Shown: positions 37,503 to 48,838 of the stretch, piece by piece | Layout of the letters: the number at the start of each line of letters is the position of its first letter | Numbering within the stretch: position 1 is the first letter of the stretch | From: Progne subis subis | Lineage: Eukaryota > Chordata > Aves > Passeriformes > Hirundinidae | DNA: 64,000 nt | Reading direction: 5' to 3' | NCBI GenBank assembly: GCA_022316685.1 | Contig: JAKJHU010000082.1 | Location: 3,038,001 to 3,102,000, forward strand | Made by a program: the position numbers and the translations under genes | The notes under the pieces: model-generated | Database searches by the model: none | Told to the model about the DNA's origin: nothing | What the model saw: only the letters and a program-made list of their open reading frames with translations

Positions 37503-37735
37503 GGACAGCCAGGAGCCAAGGACAACAATTCCCAGCCCCTCCACAAGGGAAGGGGCCCCCAGAGGTACTCTGGAGACTCATCAACGAAGCTTTGGGTTTG
37601 ATGTACAGCAGAAAAGAGGGATTTGATCAGCCTGAGCTGAGCCTATTGGCATTTCCATGTGCCATATATACAAAAATACCCTGTAAAATATATGTCAGTG
37701 ACATTTGCAGTGCTCTGAAGTTTAAGGCACCATTT
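37503..37735 (+). repeat. Local duplication, part 1 of the longer copy
   Basis: About 230 bases starting ACAGCCAGGAGCCAAGG recur at 40760-40992 with roughly nine of ten positions identical by eye. The segment includes CATCAACGAAGCTTTGGGTT and a distinctive CTGTAAAATATATGTCAGTG. It may be local duplicated DNA or a dispersed repeat I do not recognise. Confidence 0.85.
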
Positions 37736-39678
37736 ATTCAGCCAGTCCCTTGTTTATTGCCTCAATAACCCATGAAGGAAAGGTGAAAGGCCAACCAATG
37801 AAAACACTGAATATTAAAAAGATTAAAGTGCCTTAAAAGTTTATGGTTTTGCTACTGACTACACTGAGTATATAAATGATATTGTCTTGTTCTCATGACA
37901 ATGACAAGAAAGCAGGACAAAAATCTGTTCTTGTGGTAAAAACTCTACAGGAAATCAAGTGTTGCAAATTTAACTCTTTCTGTTAGCAATCCGCAGGGTT
38001 TCACCTCTTGAGATATACCAAATGTCATAACCTGGGTAAGAGGCTTCAATAGCCCCCAGTTAGAATTCAGATGACTGTTCTCCACGTTGACTGCACTTCT
38101 CATAAATGTAGTTTTAATTTTGCATATGTTATTGGATATCTGAATGCCATATTATCTATCCACTGTGGTTAAATAGATGCAGTGAATAATGCATTCCCAT
38201 TTGACTCTCTTTGATCATTTCATTTTTGTTTCAAATCCGGCACAGAACAGCTGCTTAAGGTACAGAGCTCAAAAGACACTCAAAATCTAAATGATGGACA
38301 CTTGATGAGGCACAAAGCCTGCAGGACGTACTCCCTACAAGGACACACAATGCTCAGGACTGCAGATTATTATTAATTATTATTATTATTATTATTATTA
38401 AACATATTGAAACTAATTATCTCAACTACTCCTTAGAAAAACAACCTTAGAAATCTTATTTTCTGAGGACAGAAAAATTGGTTAATTAATATAAGTCATG
38501 TGAAATTTTAAAGCAAATGAAACAAATATAGTGAAGTTTTGCTTGAATTTTGATTAGATTCAGTTGTACTTTTTCCTGTCAAAGAAATCAGAAACAAAAT
38601 TACTTTTATTAGAAATGTAAGATTGTTACTTACAGTTTAATCATCTCAATTTAATTACATATTTGAGATGAAATATTTAATGACTATTTCATTCATATTC
38701 CAAGAAGTAATATCATGTGCTCCTACCAATTTAGCTGACAATGGTAAAAAACTGTTATCTCAGGCTTTGGTAATGTACTTGAAACTCACTTAAACAGTCT
38801 GACTACTCTAACCCTACACCACGCCAAAGTCAAACAGATTATGGGTAATGAAAATAATTAAAGAATTAATTTTCAGTGAGAAATCCTACTGGAATGTGAG
38901 AGCTGTAATGACAAACTGATGCTAATCAATGTATTTTATTCCATCTTAAAAGGTCAGCAGTTGAAAGACGAGTGAAAAGATGTGAATAAAATTATGGGTA
39001 ATTTTTCAAAGTACATTGATTGTTAGTACGATAGGTCCAATTAAAGAGATTAATTTAAAAACCAAAATATTTTATCCTAAAATGTATTTTAGCTCTTCTT
39101 TGTATTTAACAATAGAGGACTTAGAAGGAAATCCATGCACTAGAGAGCTATAAATTCACTCTAAAAGTAATACATTCCCTAAGAGTGAACAGCAGTTGAA
39201 AGTATTGCCCCTAAGTGCTGCTAGAGGATCAGTAAGGTCACAGCAAAGAGGATCTGACAGATACTTTTAGGCTACTATACAGCAGGGCTGGAACAACTAT
39301 CAAAATATTGTGGCCACCCCTTGTGCCCACATTTCCAAAATAAACATTTTAAATAAGTGGAAAGATTTCAAAGAAGAAGACTGCATTCAAAGGCTGGGTT
39401 AAAATCTTTGGAGAGAAAAGTGACCTTAAAAAGATACAAGACAGATCATCTTAGGGGAGAAAAAGATCTGTTATTGAAGAACTCTTTCACTTGGTCAATG
39501 GTGGCATAACAAGAAACTCTAGGAGGAAGTCATGCCTGACAAATGCAAACTCTGCTTCAGTTAAAAAAGAAATAAAAAAGAGCAAAAATCTGGAAACTAT
39601 CACTTGATTAATGTCGTCTCATCAGGAGTCTGGAAGCTGGGCAGAGACAGATTATACAGTGTCATCATGACTAGAAAA
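37736..39678. other. AT-rich sequence missing from the second duplicate
   Basis: About 1.9 kb lies between the two halves of the duplicated region and is absent from the 40.8-41.1 kb copy. It includes an (ATT)n microsatellite and no supported gene. Very AT-rich with long unique-looking stretches. Confidence 0.5.
38366..38400. repeat. (ATT)n microsatellite
   Basis: About eleven ATT units with one interruption near the start. Confidence 0.95.
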
Positions 39679-39754
39679 TGTAATATACAAAAAATCTTCT
39701 TCTGATTCTCAACTCCATGGAAGGGAAATTTCATTTAGTGAAGACAGGGGTAAT
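39679..39754 (+). repeat. Local duplication, part 2 of the longer copy
   Basis: About 75 bases from TGTAATATACAAAAAA through GAAGACAGGGGTAAT recur at 40996-41072 with roughly 85% identity by eye. In the second location this follows part 1 directly. Confidence 0.8.
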
Positions 39755-40228
39755 ACAAAGGATCTTATAATTTTATGAACCGCAGTATTTTGAAGAGCAA
39801 ATGTGGATTACACACAACTGCATCGCGCTTTTAGAGCGTGACATTTTCCTGTCAAACTGGTTTTCACTAATTTAACACATTGCATGAAAGGAACAGTTTT
39901 CTGCCCTCTGAAAACAACCTCCACATCCTGAAATTGCTCAAGCAGAGGAGAAAAAAAATATTAGGAAATGCAGCTAATATAACTCACATCCCAAAACTCA
40001 GCCAGTAAGTCTCACCTTCCTGATGAGCCCTTCAGGTGGAGTGTCAGTCCAGCTGTCTGAGGCATCAGTGAAGGATGCAGGAGCAGAGGATTAAGCTTCT
40101 ACTTCATCTTTTCTCCAGAAAACTGCTCCCACAAGGGGCAGGTGCTGCTATGCTGGGAGCCAAGAGAGATAACCCCCACTTCAGCTTCTCAACATCCACC
40201 ATTAAAGTTATCTTGGTGGGGTCTACTG
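39755..40228. other. Unannotated sequence
   Basis: No gene or recognised repeat between the duplicated segment and LTR B copy 2. Confidence 0.4.
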
Positions 40229-40233
40229 CTACT

Positions 40234-40672
40234 TGATGCCTCTTGAGCTACCTAAAAACACAGGCCAGACAGAATTAAGGGAATAAAAAGCAGTTCTATT
40301 TATTGAAGGACCTTCAGGTACATCTAGGGCAGATTAAGCCCACCCAGGGCCCAAAAATGGGTCATGTTTATTCACATTTTTATAAGTTTGATTCATTTGC
40401 ATATTGGGGGTTAATCAGCTTCAGGTAATGAAGTCATTCACCCCAAGTTTGCTCCCCCAAGCTCACTTTTGTTTCCATCTCTCGGGGAGAGATTTCCATC
40501 TCTCTGAGGCAGTGAGGTGTCCTTGATTGCCAGGCCTGGAGAGGAATTGTTGTGTCTGACCAAAATGGGGAAGCAGCAGCTCACACTGTGTGTGGAGTTT
40601 AGAGTTATGCACTAAAGAACTGCAGGATTACAAATATATGAAAAATATACAAGCTAAAATCCTAAGGCATCA
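40234..40672 (-). mobile_element. Solo LTR, family B, copy 2
   Basis: The plus strand starts TGATGCCTCTTGAG and ends CTAAGGCATCA, so the element reads on minus. In sense orientation it has TATAAAAATG (plus CATTTTTATA at 40375-40384) and AATAAA (plus TTTATT at 40299-40304), about 80 bases apart, followed by a U5-like end. It matches copies 1 and 3 throughout. Flanking 5-mers (CTACT and TCATT) do not match, so its target duplication has decayed or its ends are slightly different from those I chose. Confidence 0.8.
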
Positions 40673-40759
40673 TCATTTCAAAGGTAACTCAGCCAAACAT
40701 TAGACAAAGGTCTACAATCCTGGACTGTGTAACCAAAATAAGGAGCCCATAGGGACACC

Positions 40760-41072
40760 GACAGCCAGGAGCCAAGGACAGACACTTCCCAGCCCCTCCA
40801 CAAGGGGAGGGACTTCCAGAGGTACTCTGGAGACTCATCAACGAAGCTTTGGGTTAGATGTGCAGCAGAAAACAGGGATTTGATCAGCCTGACCTGAGCC
40901 CATTGGCATTTCCATGTGCCGTATATACAAAATCCCCCCTGTAAAATATATGTCAGTGACATTTGCAGTGCTCTGAAGTTTAAGTCACCAATTACTGTAA
41001 TATACAAAAAAAGCTTCTTCTGATGTTCAACTCCGTGGAAGAGAAATTTCATTCTGTGAAGACAAGGGTTAT
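40760..41072 (+). repeat. Second duplicate, parts 1 and 2 fused
   Basis: 40760-40992 matches 37503-37735, and 40996-41072 matches 39679-39754, in the same order and orientation, joined within a few bases. The simplest reading is a tandem-like duplication about 3.3 kb downstream with an internal loss of about 1.9 kb. Confidence 0.8.
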
Positions 41073-43467
41073 AGGGGAAGGGGCTGCCAGGCCCTGGGGG
41101 CTCAGCCTGGTGATGCCCTGGGGGGTGGCATCCCCTCCACACCATCCAAACTCACAGAGACAAACCAGCACCACAGCACAGCTTCCAGGTGCTGCCATGC
41201 CATTTTAAAGGATGTTTCAAAACACCTCCAAGAGGCTGTCATGAGGCTCCAAGGGGCTCTGTCCCTGTCAGCTGTACGGAGTGCCACTGTCCCTGCCATG
41301 CAGAGCCCACACACTCCAAGTGATTTCAAGAGGCCAGGTCCAGCATTCAAGAGCTACTGAAAAGGCTCATTTGCATCAGCTTTGACTGAAGTTACCCCTC
41401 CAAACACAGCCTTACTACTAACTGCACCATTTTACTCAGCACTGAAATCCCCAAGTAATTAGAGACTTGGAAAGCAGAAATTAATTCTCAGACATTATAA
41501 AAAACAGACATAGGTTCCAGAATCGGTTAAATGTGTCTATGTTAAATTCTGCACTATCTTTAAATATTGATTACATCATTATTTATGCCAAGGCATATCT
41601 GCAGAAGGCTGAGAATTTAGGAATACCCCACAAAGCTCTCCATCAGTCTGTCAGGGGTCTGTAGCTGTCTCTCATGCTCTTCTTTAACATAAAAAGTAAC
41701 ACATCATGTAAGGCACCCAGTCATCACTGGTTGTGCCTGACAGGAGGTCTCTGAGGAGTCCAAACCAGCTGATGCAGTGATTGACTGCAAACTCCATGTG
41801 ACACAAGGAGGATCCATATATAAATTCCCAGGGCAGCAGCTCGCCTGCGCATAAAAGGCATTAAATGCACATGGCTGAACTGGAAGAGAAAAGCATAGGA
41901 ATGATGCAGGTTTGCTGTGTCTCAGAAGGTTTCAAGGGTAAAATCACAAGGTCACAGGTTTTCCTATCAGCAGCTGCTGCTAAAGGAGCACTTATTTTTG
42001 TACCGGTGGTTTGGGGTGTGGTAACTGTGGTAGATGAGCCCTCACCATCAGCACAGTGAGCTGTGCACTGTGGGGAGCTGTCCCGCTCCGTGCTGCACTG
42101 CGTCACTTCAATCAGTGTCCTGCTGCTCTGTCAGGCGTACTAAAGCACCAGCTCTGGGCTTTCCCTGAGCTCTTCGACTCACGTTATACTGTGTACACAC
42201 AACACAGGGAATGGATATCCAGGTACAACCGGCAGCTGACGTGATGGGAGTGAAGATAACCCTACAGTGGACAGCTCATCTCTGTAGCAGAAGGTAATTT
42301 ACAACTCAAGAAAAGATAACAAGTTTTTCCTTACTAATGAAGAAAAAGCACAAGTTAACACGGGTCAGCTCATGGTATGTTGAAGTAAATGTTTTATTTT
42401 ATTTTTTAATTTTATGATTGTGCATATTTAGGAATGCAAAGGGCTTCTACAACAGAGGTGTAGAAAGGATTGTTTGAAAACAATGATGCAGAGTTAGGTA
42501 TATGCAAGGTTGCAGTTAAGCAGATGCAAATAATTTTAACTTGAACATCAAGACTATCCCCTGTTCATTTTAGAGTTACAGTTCCATAAATCAGTCAAGA
42601 GACCATCTGAGAAAATATAAGTAACAATGGACTGGGGAGGAACTTACAGAAGTCCAAGATGTAAACTCTGCTTCTATAAATCTTGCTCTTTTTTGCTCAA
42701 ATTTTACCATATAGTTACCAATTTCCACTGGCTTGTTCAAGTCAAAGCAAAAGCATCTTCTGGCTTTTCTCTGTCAAGAGCTTAACCTTGAGACTAAAAG
42801 CTCTTAGAATCTGAGACGGAAAGTTCCCCTTTCCCAGTATCCTTTTGTGGTGACATAAGGAGGCATTTGCAAGTCTGGAACACATTGTGGTGTTTTCTAT
42901 TCTGACAAATGGTTTCTCTCAATGATATTCTGGCCTAAAGACCATGATTACAACACACTTTACAAGTGTCATCACAGTCAGACTAGAGAAAAAAGGTGAA
43001 CTGAAAGGAAATCCTGAAGAGTCATTTTATACAGTACTTTCATTATTTATCTGGAGTTAAATTTCTGAACACAAAATACTCACAAAACCTGGCTTCTTTA
43101 CTGTTGGCTCATTAAGAATCTAAAACTCTTTACAGTCTTGTGTACTTCACAGCAGAGTCACCTAACCCACAGCCAACCTGACAAGAAAATTAGCACCTGT
43201 AGTTGTTCCAAAGGTCATTCTGGGCAGCAGCCACCTACCATGACCATCCCATCTGAGCAGCAGTGGCCGCTGCTTTGTTGGAAGCTCACCTTTAACCTGT
43301 CAGGCTGAAGAACTGCTCAGCTGAGAAGTCAGCGTGGACCATACCCAGCCTTGGGAGCTGCTCCTCCATCGCTGTGCAGCACAGGACACCGGAGAGCAGG
43401 AAGCAGATTCCAGGCTCAGGTGCTGCTTCCTGGCAAAAGAGCCAAGTTCACACAAAACCATGGGCTG
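41073..43467. other. Unannotated sequence
   Basis: No gene supported. A TATATAAAT box at 41816-41824 precedes a locally GC-richer stretch with CGCCTGCGC, which could be a promoter-like fragment but has no associated reading frame of interest. Short frames on both strands are unrecognised. Confidence 0.45.
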
Positions 43468-43472
43468 CCGTG

Positions 43473-44218
43473 GATCTTGGGTGGTAAGATGTGTGTATTC
43501 TATTGCCATCTGTTGAAACTGGTTGGGGAGGTGTTTTCTTTATCTCTTCTATGACCCATTTCTCATAACTCCGGGGGCTGTGTTCCGTTAACAGCCAGCT
43601 GTTAAAACCAGCTGGGGCAGTGTTCTTTATCTCTTCCAGGACCCATCCTCCCTGCAGGGGATATCTGCTGTTCATGGGCCATCGAGGCTCACTGCATGGC
43701 TGAGACAATTACATCATCCATGGGGAGATGCTCCACCCAGGGGAGGAGCCAAACATTCCTACCTGGATAAAACCTGACATTCAGAACACCAGCACAGCCT
43801 GTGTGCACTGGATTGCCAGAGGCACACCAGACCCATCTCCCCACCACTGGACCCATCTCACCATCACTGGACCCATCTCCCCACCACTGGACCCATCTCA
43901 CCATTGCTTCAACAGAACCACATCTGCAGCCACGATTTTCATTGGATCGCTACCAACACCCTGACCAATGGGGTATCAGGCTGTATTCTGACTCTGTCAG
44001 TGGTTTCTTTTTCCTTTTTTGTTTGTTTGCTTTTTTTGTATTACTACATTTTTATTTTAATTTTCCTAGTAAAGAATTGTTATTCCTATTCCTATAACTT
44101 TGCCTGAGAGCCCCTAATTTCAAAATTATAATAATTTTGAAGAAGGGGGTTTACATTCTCCATTTCAAGGGAGGCTCCTGCCTTCCTTAGCAGACGCCTG
44201 TCTTTCTAAACCAAGACA
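43473..44218 (+). mobile_element. Solo LTR, family A, copy 3 (746 bp)
   Basis: The 3' end is AAACCAAGACA; the 5' end begins GATCTTGGG, where TG of the family start has changed. Flanks are CCGTG (43468-43472) and CCATG (44219-44223), one mismatch in five, consistent with an aged target duplication. A TATA-like ATAAAA lies at 43767-43772 and AGTAAA at 44068-44073. It differs from its sisters by a 20-bp unit expanded to four copies and by an insertion of about 50 bases after the 5' CATCTGTTGAAACTGGTTG region that partly repeats CAGCTGTTAAA-type sequence. No retroviral internal region adjoins it. Confidence 0.87.
43831..43910 (+). repeat. 20-bp tandem repeat inside LTR A copy 3, 4 copies
   Basis: Units of the form ACCCATCTCCCCACCACTGG occupy 43831-43850, 43851-43870, 43871-43890 and 43891-43910, the last degenerate. 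Units 1 and 3 are identical and unit 2 differs at a few bases. Copies 1, 2 and 4 of this LTR carry a single unit here, so the expansion arose in this copy or its lineage. Confidence 0.92.
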
Positions 44219-45609
44219 CCATGGTTCGGCTGCTTTCAATGCCAGATCATTAAATTACCTGTAAAAACCAGCAGACTGAAGTGTTGAGACACCAACAGAC
44301 TAGATACCTTTCTCTGTTTCCAGAATGGAATAAGTAACTTTGCACAGTCACTCTTAGGACAGTGTACAGAGTTAATATGGAGTAAATTCATGTGCTGGCT
44401 CATAAACTGCGTACTTGTAAAAAGACCCATGAGATGATCAGTGTTTGTATTTACCACCTACCTTGTATGGAAAGTCAAAGGCAGAGGCAATCATTGAATC
44501 CAATATATAAAACAGGGCTTTATTTTACCCTGACCCATAGCTGTGCTTAGCATCCTGTAACTCCACTGTCATAGGTTATATTTCTTTTGAGTTGTCCCCC
44601 TCCTCATGACGTGTTTTTACAGCTTCTGCGACACCCATCATAGAGGAAAAGATTAAATGTTGAAAACTGTCCTTGTCAAAAATAATATTTGAAAAATATT
44701 CACCTGTGTTACCCCATGCAGTGCACATATCCCTTGGGATGGTGAGGAACAGCTATGTTTTCCTCCAATGTTTTCTTCCTGTGTGCAGTGTATGTGAAGA
44801 AGTTAAAATAGCGAAGAAGCACCCAGGGCTGTGCACACGGATTCATTTCAGCCAGGGATATCCCCAGGCTACCTCCAGCAACCCAGACAAGCAAACCTCA
44901 GCTGCAAAACCTTGTTCATCACGATCACTCTGAAACCACACAGCTGCAGCTCCTGGAAACCCACTGCACAAGTGTCCAGGGCAACTTTGGCAGAAACGCA
45001 ATTCCACGGGAAATGAAATCTTAAAATAAAAGACACGGCAGATTACACCATTAATTGGAAAATATTTTTTGTGATAGCAGTCTAATTGGTAAAGCTCTAG
45101 ACTAGGCATCATTCTGGGCTTAATTTCCACTGCTAAAGCTAGTTTGTCTGAGTCCCTTAAAAAAAGGCACCTTAATGTGCAGCTACTGAAGTTTCACACA
45201 CACATGCTGCTGAGCATGCAGGAACATATAAATGGAATTAATCTGACCCAATGGATCTGTGGCAAAGATTTACATTATAACCTGCAAAACCAAGCAGGAG
45301 AGCCACAGCATTGGTCATCTAAAGAGTCATCAGTTATTAGAAGTACTTTTCTGCACAACATTCAAAAATTTGGACCTCACAGGGATATATCTGATTCCCA
45401 GTGTGTTTCAGGCTTTTAAACCTCTCATTTCTCTGCCTTCTGTTTTGCTCACACAGAGCCCAAGGACAGAGCACTGGCCCCACTCTTACTGCAGTCAGCA
45501 GCCAGAGGAAAGCTCTTCAAAGCTCTGTTCCCCCTCATTCCTCTCACTTGCCTTGTCCATTGAAGCTGGAGGCTTTTGAAGAAAGGACTGTTCTGTAAGA
45601 TTTTATACT

Positions 45610-45645
45610 TTATATATGGATATATGGATTCATTTCCATATATAA
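45610..45645. repeat. Inverted repeat, 11-bp arms
   Basis: TTATATATGGA at 45610-45620 pairs exactly with TCCATATATAA at 45635-45645 across a 14-base loop. AT-rich, so chance is a fair explanation. Confidence 0.7.
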
Positions 45646-47704
45646 ATTTTATATTCCCTAACTGCAGCCTCAGGTACGAAACACTCTTTAAACATAACTT
45701 ATGAATATACTGTATTAACCTTTCATTTTATACCTTGATTTAACCTCAAAGCATAGCATTTCAGTGTGTATATTTGTGTATATTAACTTTAGTTCTCATT
45801 CACAAGGTAAACTTTCAACTTACTATTTTCTATTTGCACAACCCAGTCAAAGAGACATATTTTAGCAAGGGGTAAATTGATGAATGACCCAAGCTGAAAG
45901 GGCTGCTCATTAGCTGGCCCAGTGAAAAATTCACCTCTCAGTGACCTTAAAAGTAAAAAAAAAAAAAATAAATAAATTAATCTATACTTGTGAAAGGTAT
46001 ACAGTTACTGCAATTGGAAAGCTTTTAGACAGCACCTCGAGAGCTGAGGTGTACATGGCAGGAGACTGAACAAGAATGTCATGAACTGAAATACTGTGCC
46101 CACATGCATGCCACACTCTGGCACTGTGGGCTGTCCCTTGGCTCTTTTGTAGTAAGAGAAGAATGGACACTGAAAAGAAAACAAACAAAAAAGAAATCCC
46201 ATACATGTTGTACACCCAGCACGTTGGAAGTGAATATTTATAATATTCTGGACTGCAAATGAGAGTTGGAAAGCAAAAGCACACACTGTGGGGTGAAGTC
46301 TATCACGTGTTTTGCAATAAATGCTTGGAACCAGTGCCCACTTCCTGTTAATGGACTGCTCCAAAATCCATGTAAAGCAGTGACTTGGAAAGAAAGTTCA
46401 TTTTCTAAGTACAATATTCTGGAGCTGAAGGTTTTGAGTTTAATTTTGGGAAGCTAGGTACAGGACTTGGGTATGAGCTTTCTCCATTTGTATTGCAAAT
46501 CGATTTCTCACACACTAGATTTACTACTTCACTGAAAAGTTGCTAAAAGCAACTGAAGGTCATGAATTCTCCAAGTCATTGTTACCATTGTTACCTAGGA
46601 TATAAAAGAGAATTTTAAGTAAGTTTAATTAAAAAGCAGATGTCAAGGCTTTGAGTACATTTCTAACACGACAACTCGGAGTGAGGAAACCCTTGACCAG
46701 CAAGCTGAGAGAATCAGCCACTGCAGTCATACACTGGAATTTGTGACATTAAAGCCCCCTGCTCTTGCAAACCCCAAAAGATGAACCAAATGCAATTTGT
46801 GATTTTTACATGCTTTACAATGCTGTCAAAAAGCAAACAGTGCTGCACAGGTCCCACTACAGCTCCAGGGCTACCAGGCACCAGTGTGAGGATTTCCCTC
46901 ACCGAAGATTGCAGGTGATAAGAACTGGGTCCACTACTGCACTATGTTTCACATCAAGCTCTGCCTCCAGGGAAGTGTAATTCCAGTAAGTTTCATCAGT
47001 TTCAGAAATCCCACCTGGCTGATCCCACACAGGCATCAGTAAACCCATAGCAGATGAGTGTGTCAGGAAAAGAGATAATGGCAGATGAGGATGGAGGCTC
47101 TTAATGCCTGAAGCTTTATCATTGAAGATTCAGGATGTTAGAGGAGAATTTTCAAGAACATTCAAAGTCACTGTAGCTCTGGGGAAATGTCTTGAAGACT
47201 ACACCAAGCAGTGACTTCAGCAGATCTGGTGCTTTTTCACATCTGGCTTCCACTTTCAAAAGGATATTTTTTCCTGGTGACAATGATAAACAGAGTTTCG
47301 GGTTTGATATTTCTTTCCCAGCAAGCATTTGGGTCTTTCAATGAATACAAAAGACTGGCAAAAGAGATAGGTTTCTTTAAGTGATTTCTTCAAAATTCTT
47401 CTCTACCTGGAAGCAATGAACACCCCCCTGGCGACACACTGCACTGTACTTCTGAACCCTCAGCAAATGAAACCTGTGCCATGCTCCATGTTGACTGCAT
47501 AAATCCCACTTTTACCAGAACCAGACTTGCTTGTGCAAAGAGTAAGAGCACAGAACAAAATCAGAACCCTTCAAATGGCCTAGAAGGTGAGACTGAGAGC
47601 ATGAAACATTATTCTACTGGAAAAAAGGAAGAAGAGAGATTAGAGTAAGAAAATGCTAAATTATAATGACACCTTTATTTAATTATTTGTACTCATACAA
47701 TAAT

Positions 47705-47722
47705 AAAAAAAAAAAAAAAAAA
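47705..47722. repeat. Poly(A) tract
   Basis: An uninterrupted A run of about 18 bases. There is no recognisable retroposed sequence upstream of it. Confidence 0.9.
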
Positions 47723-48392
47723 GAAGTGAAAATAATAGTGTTGATACCCAGAGTCCCCCTATTCCCCACGGCATCCCAGCAAGGTTACCACAGATAACGA
47801 GGCATGTGCTGATCAATAAGATGCTCTCAGCCTGCTCATTTATGCATTAATGAAATGTGTGCAGCAGTTCACTCAGCTGATAAAGGTTCCCACAGGGGAC
47901 TGTGTCCGGGGGAAAACAAATTATCAAAATGAACGAAAGTGATTAGAGGAAGAAAAGAGCTGATGGAGAGCAGCTAGGGGAGCAGTCAGACCCGAGAGTC
48001 TGACTGCCCCTTGCGTCCCTGTGCATCCCCCTTCCTCTCCACCAGCTCAGAGGGGAGAGCAAGGGGATATCCCAGCTCAGAGCTGTCTGTACACAGAAAA
48101 GCAGCCCGGATTTCACCCAGTCTAACCCCTTTATTTTGACAGTGTCCTGTACATGGATACTTCTCTTTAACCCAACAGGAAACATTCCTAGGAGCAGCTA
48201 CTGAAGCAGTGCCAAAAACCTGGCTCTGGCTATAGAAACCACACTTCCTTTGGCATTAAAGGCCACTTGGGAAGAAATTAGGCTAGGTCCAGTGGCTAAT
48301 ATCATTATCCATGGCCTCTGCTAACAGCACCAGGTCCAACTCCTGAAAGCAGAGGGTTGCTGTGCAGAGCCCTGTGCTCAGCCCAGAACCAG

Positions 48393-48838
48393 TGATGTCT
48401 TTTTGGCGCTATCTGAAAACAGAGGCCAGACAAGATCAAGGGAATAAAAAGCAGTTCTATTTATTGAAGGGCTTTCAGGTACATTTCAGGCAGACAAAGC
48501 CCCCCAGGGGCTACATCCAAAAATGGACAATGGGTCACAGGTTTTCACATTTTTATAAGTTTGGTCCATTTGCATATTGAGGTTTAATTTTCCAATTACA
48601 ACTTCAGGTAATGAAGTCATTTACCCCAAGTTTGCTCCCCCAACTCACTTTTGTTTCCATCTCTCAGGTCTGAGGCAGTGAGGTGTCCTTGATTGCCAGG
48701 CCTGGAGAGGAATTGTTGTGTCTGACCAAAATGGGGAAGCAGCAGCTCACACTGTGTGTGGAGTTTAGAGTTAATGCACTACAGAATTGCAGGATTACAA
48801 ATATATGAGAAATATAAAAGCTAAAATCCTAAGGCATG
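48393..48838 (-). mobile_element. Solo LTR, family B, copy 3 (446 bp)
   Basis: The plus strand runs from TGATGTCTTTTTGG to CTAAGGCATG and is flanked by identical ACCAG on both sides (48388-48392 and 48839-48843), a 5-bp target duplication. On minus it has TATAAAAATG (plus 48548-48557) and AATAAA (plus TTTATT at 48460-48465). It is closest to copy 2 in sequence and shares the CCAGGCCTGGAGAGGAATTG and TCACACTGTGTGTGGAG blocks with both others. It has the clearest ends in the family. Confidence 0.85.

Larger units (their letters stand above)
44224..48387. other. 4.2 kb without supported genes
   Basis: AT-rich. Contains a small perfect inverted repeat (45610-45645), a poly(A) near 45956-45969, and a poly(A) near 47705-47722. 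Frames up to 119 codons are unrecognised and overlapped by rival frames. Confidence 0.5.
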
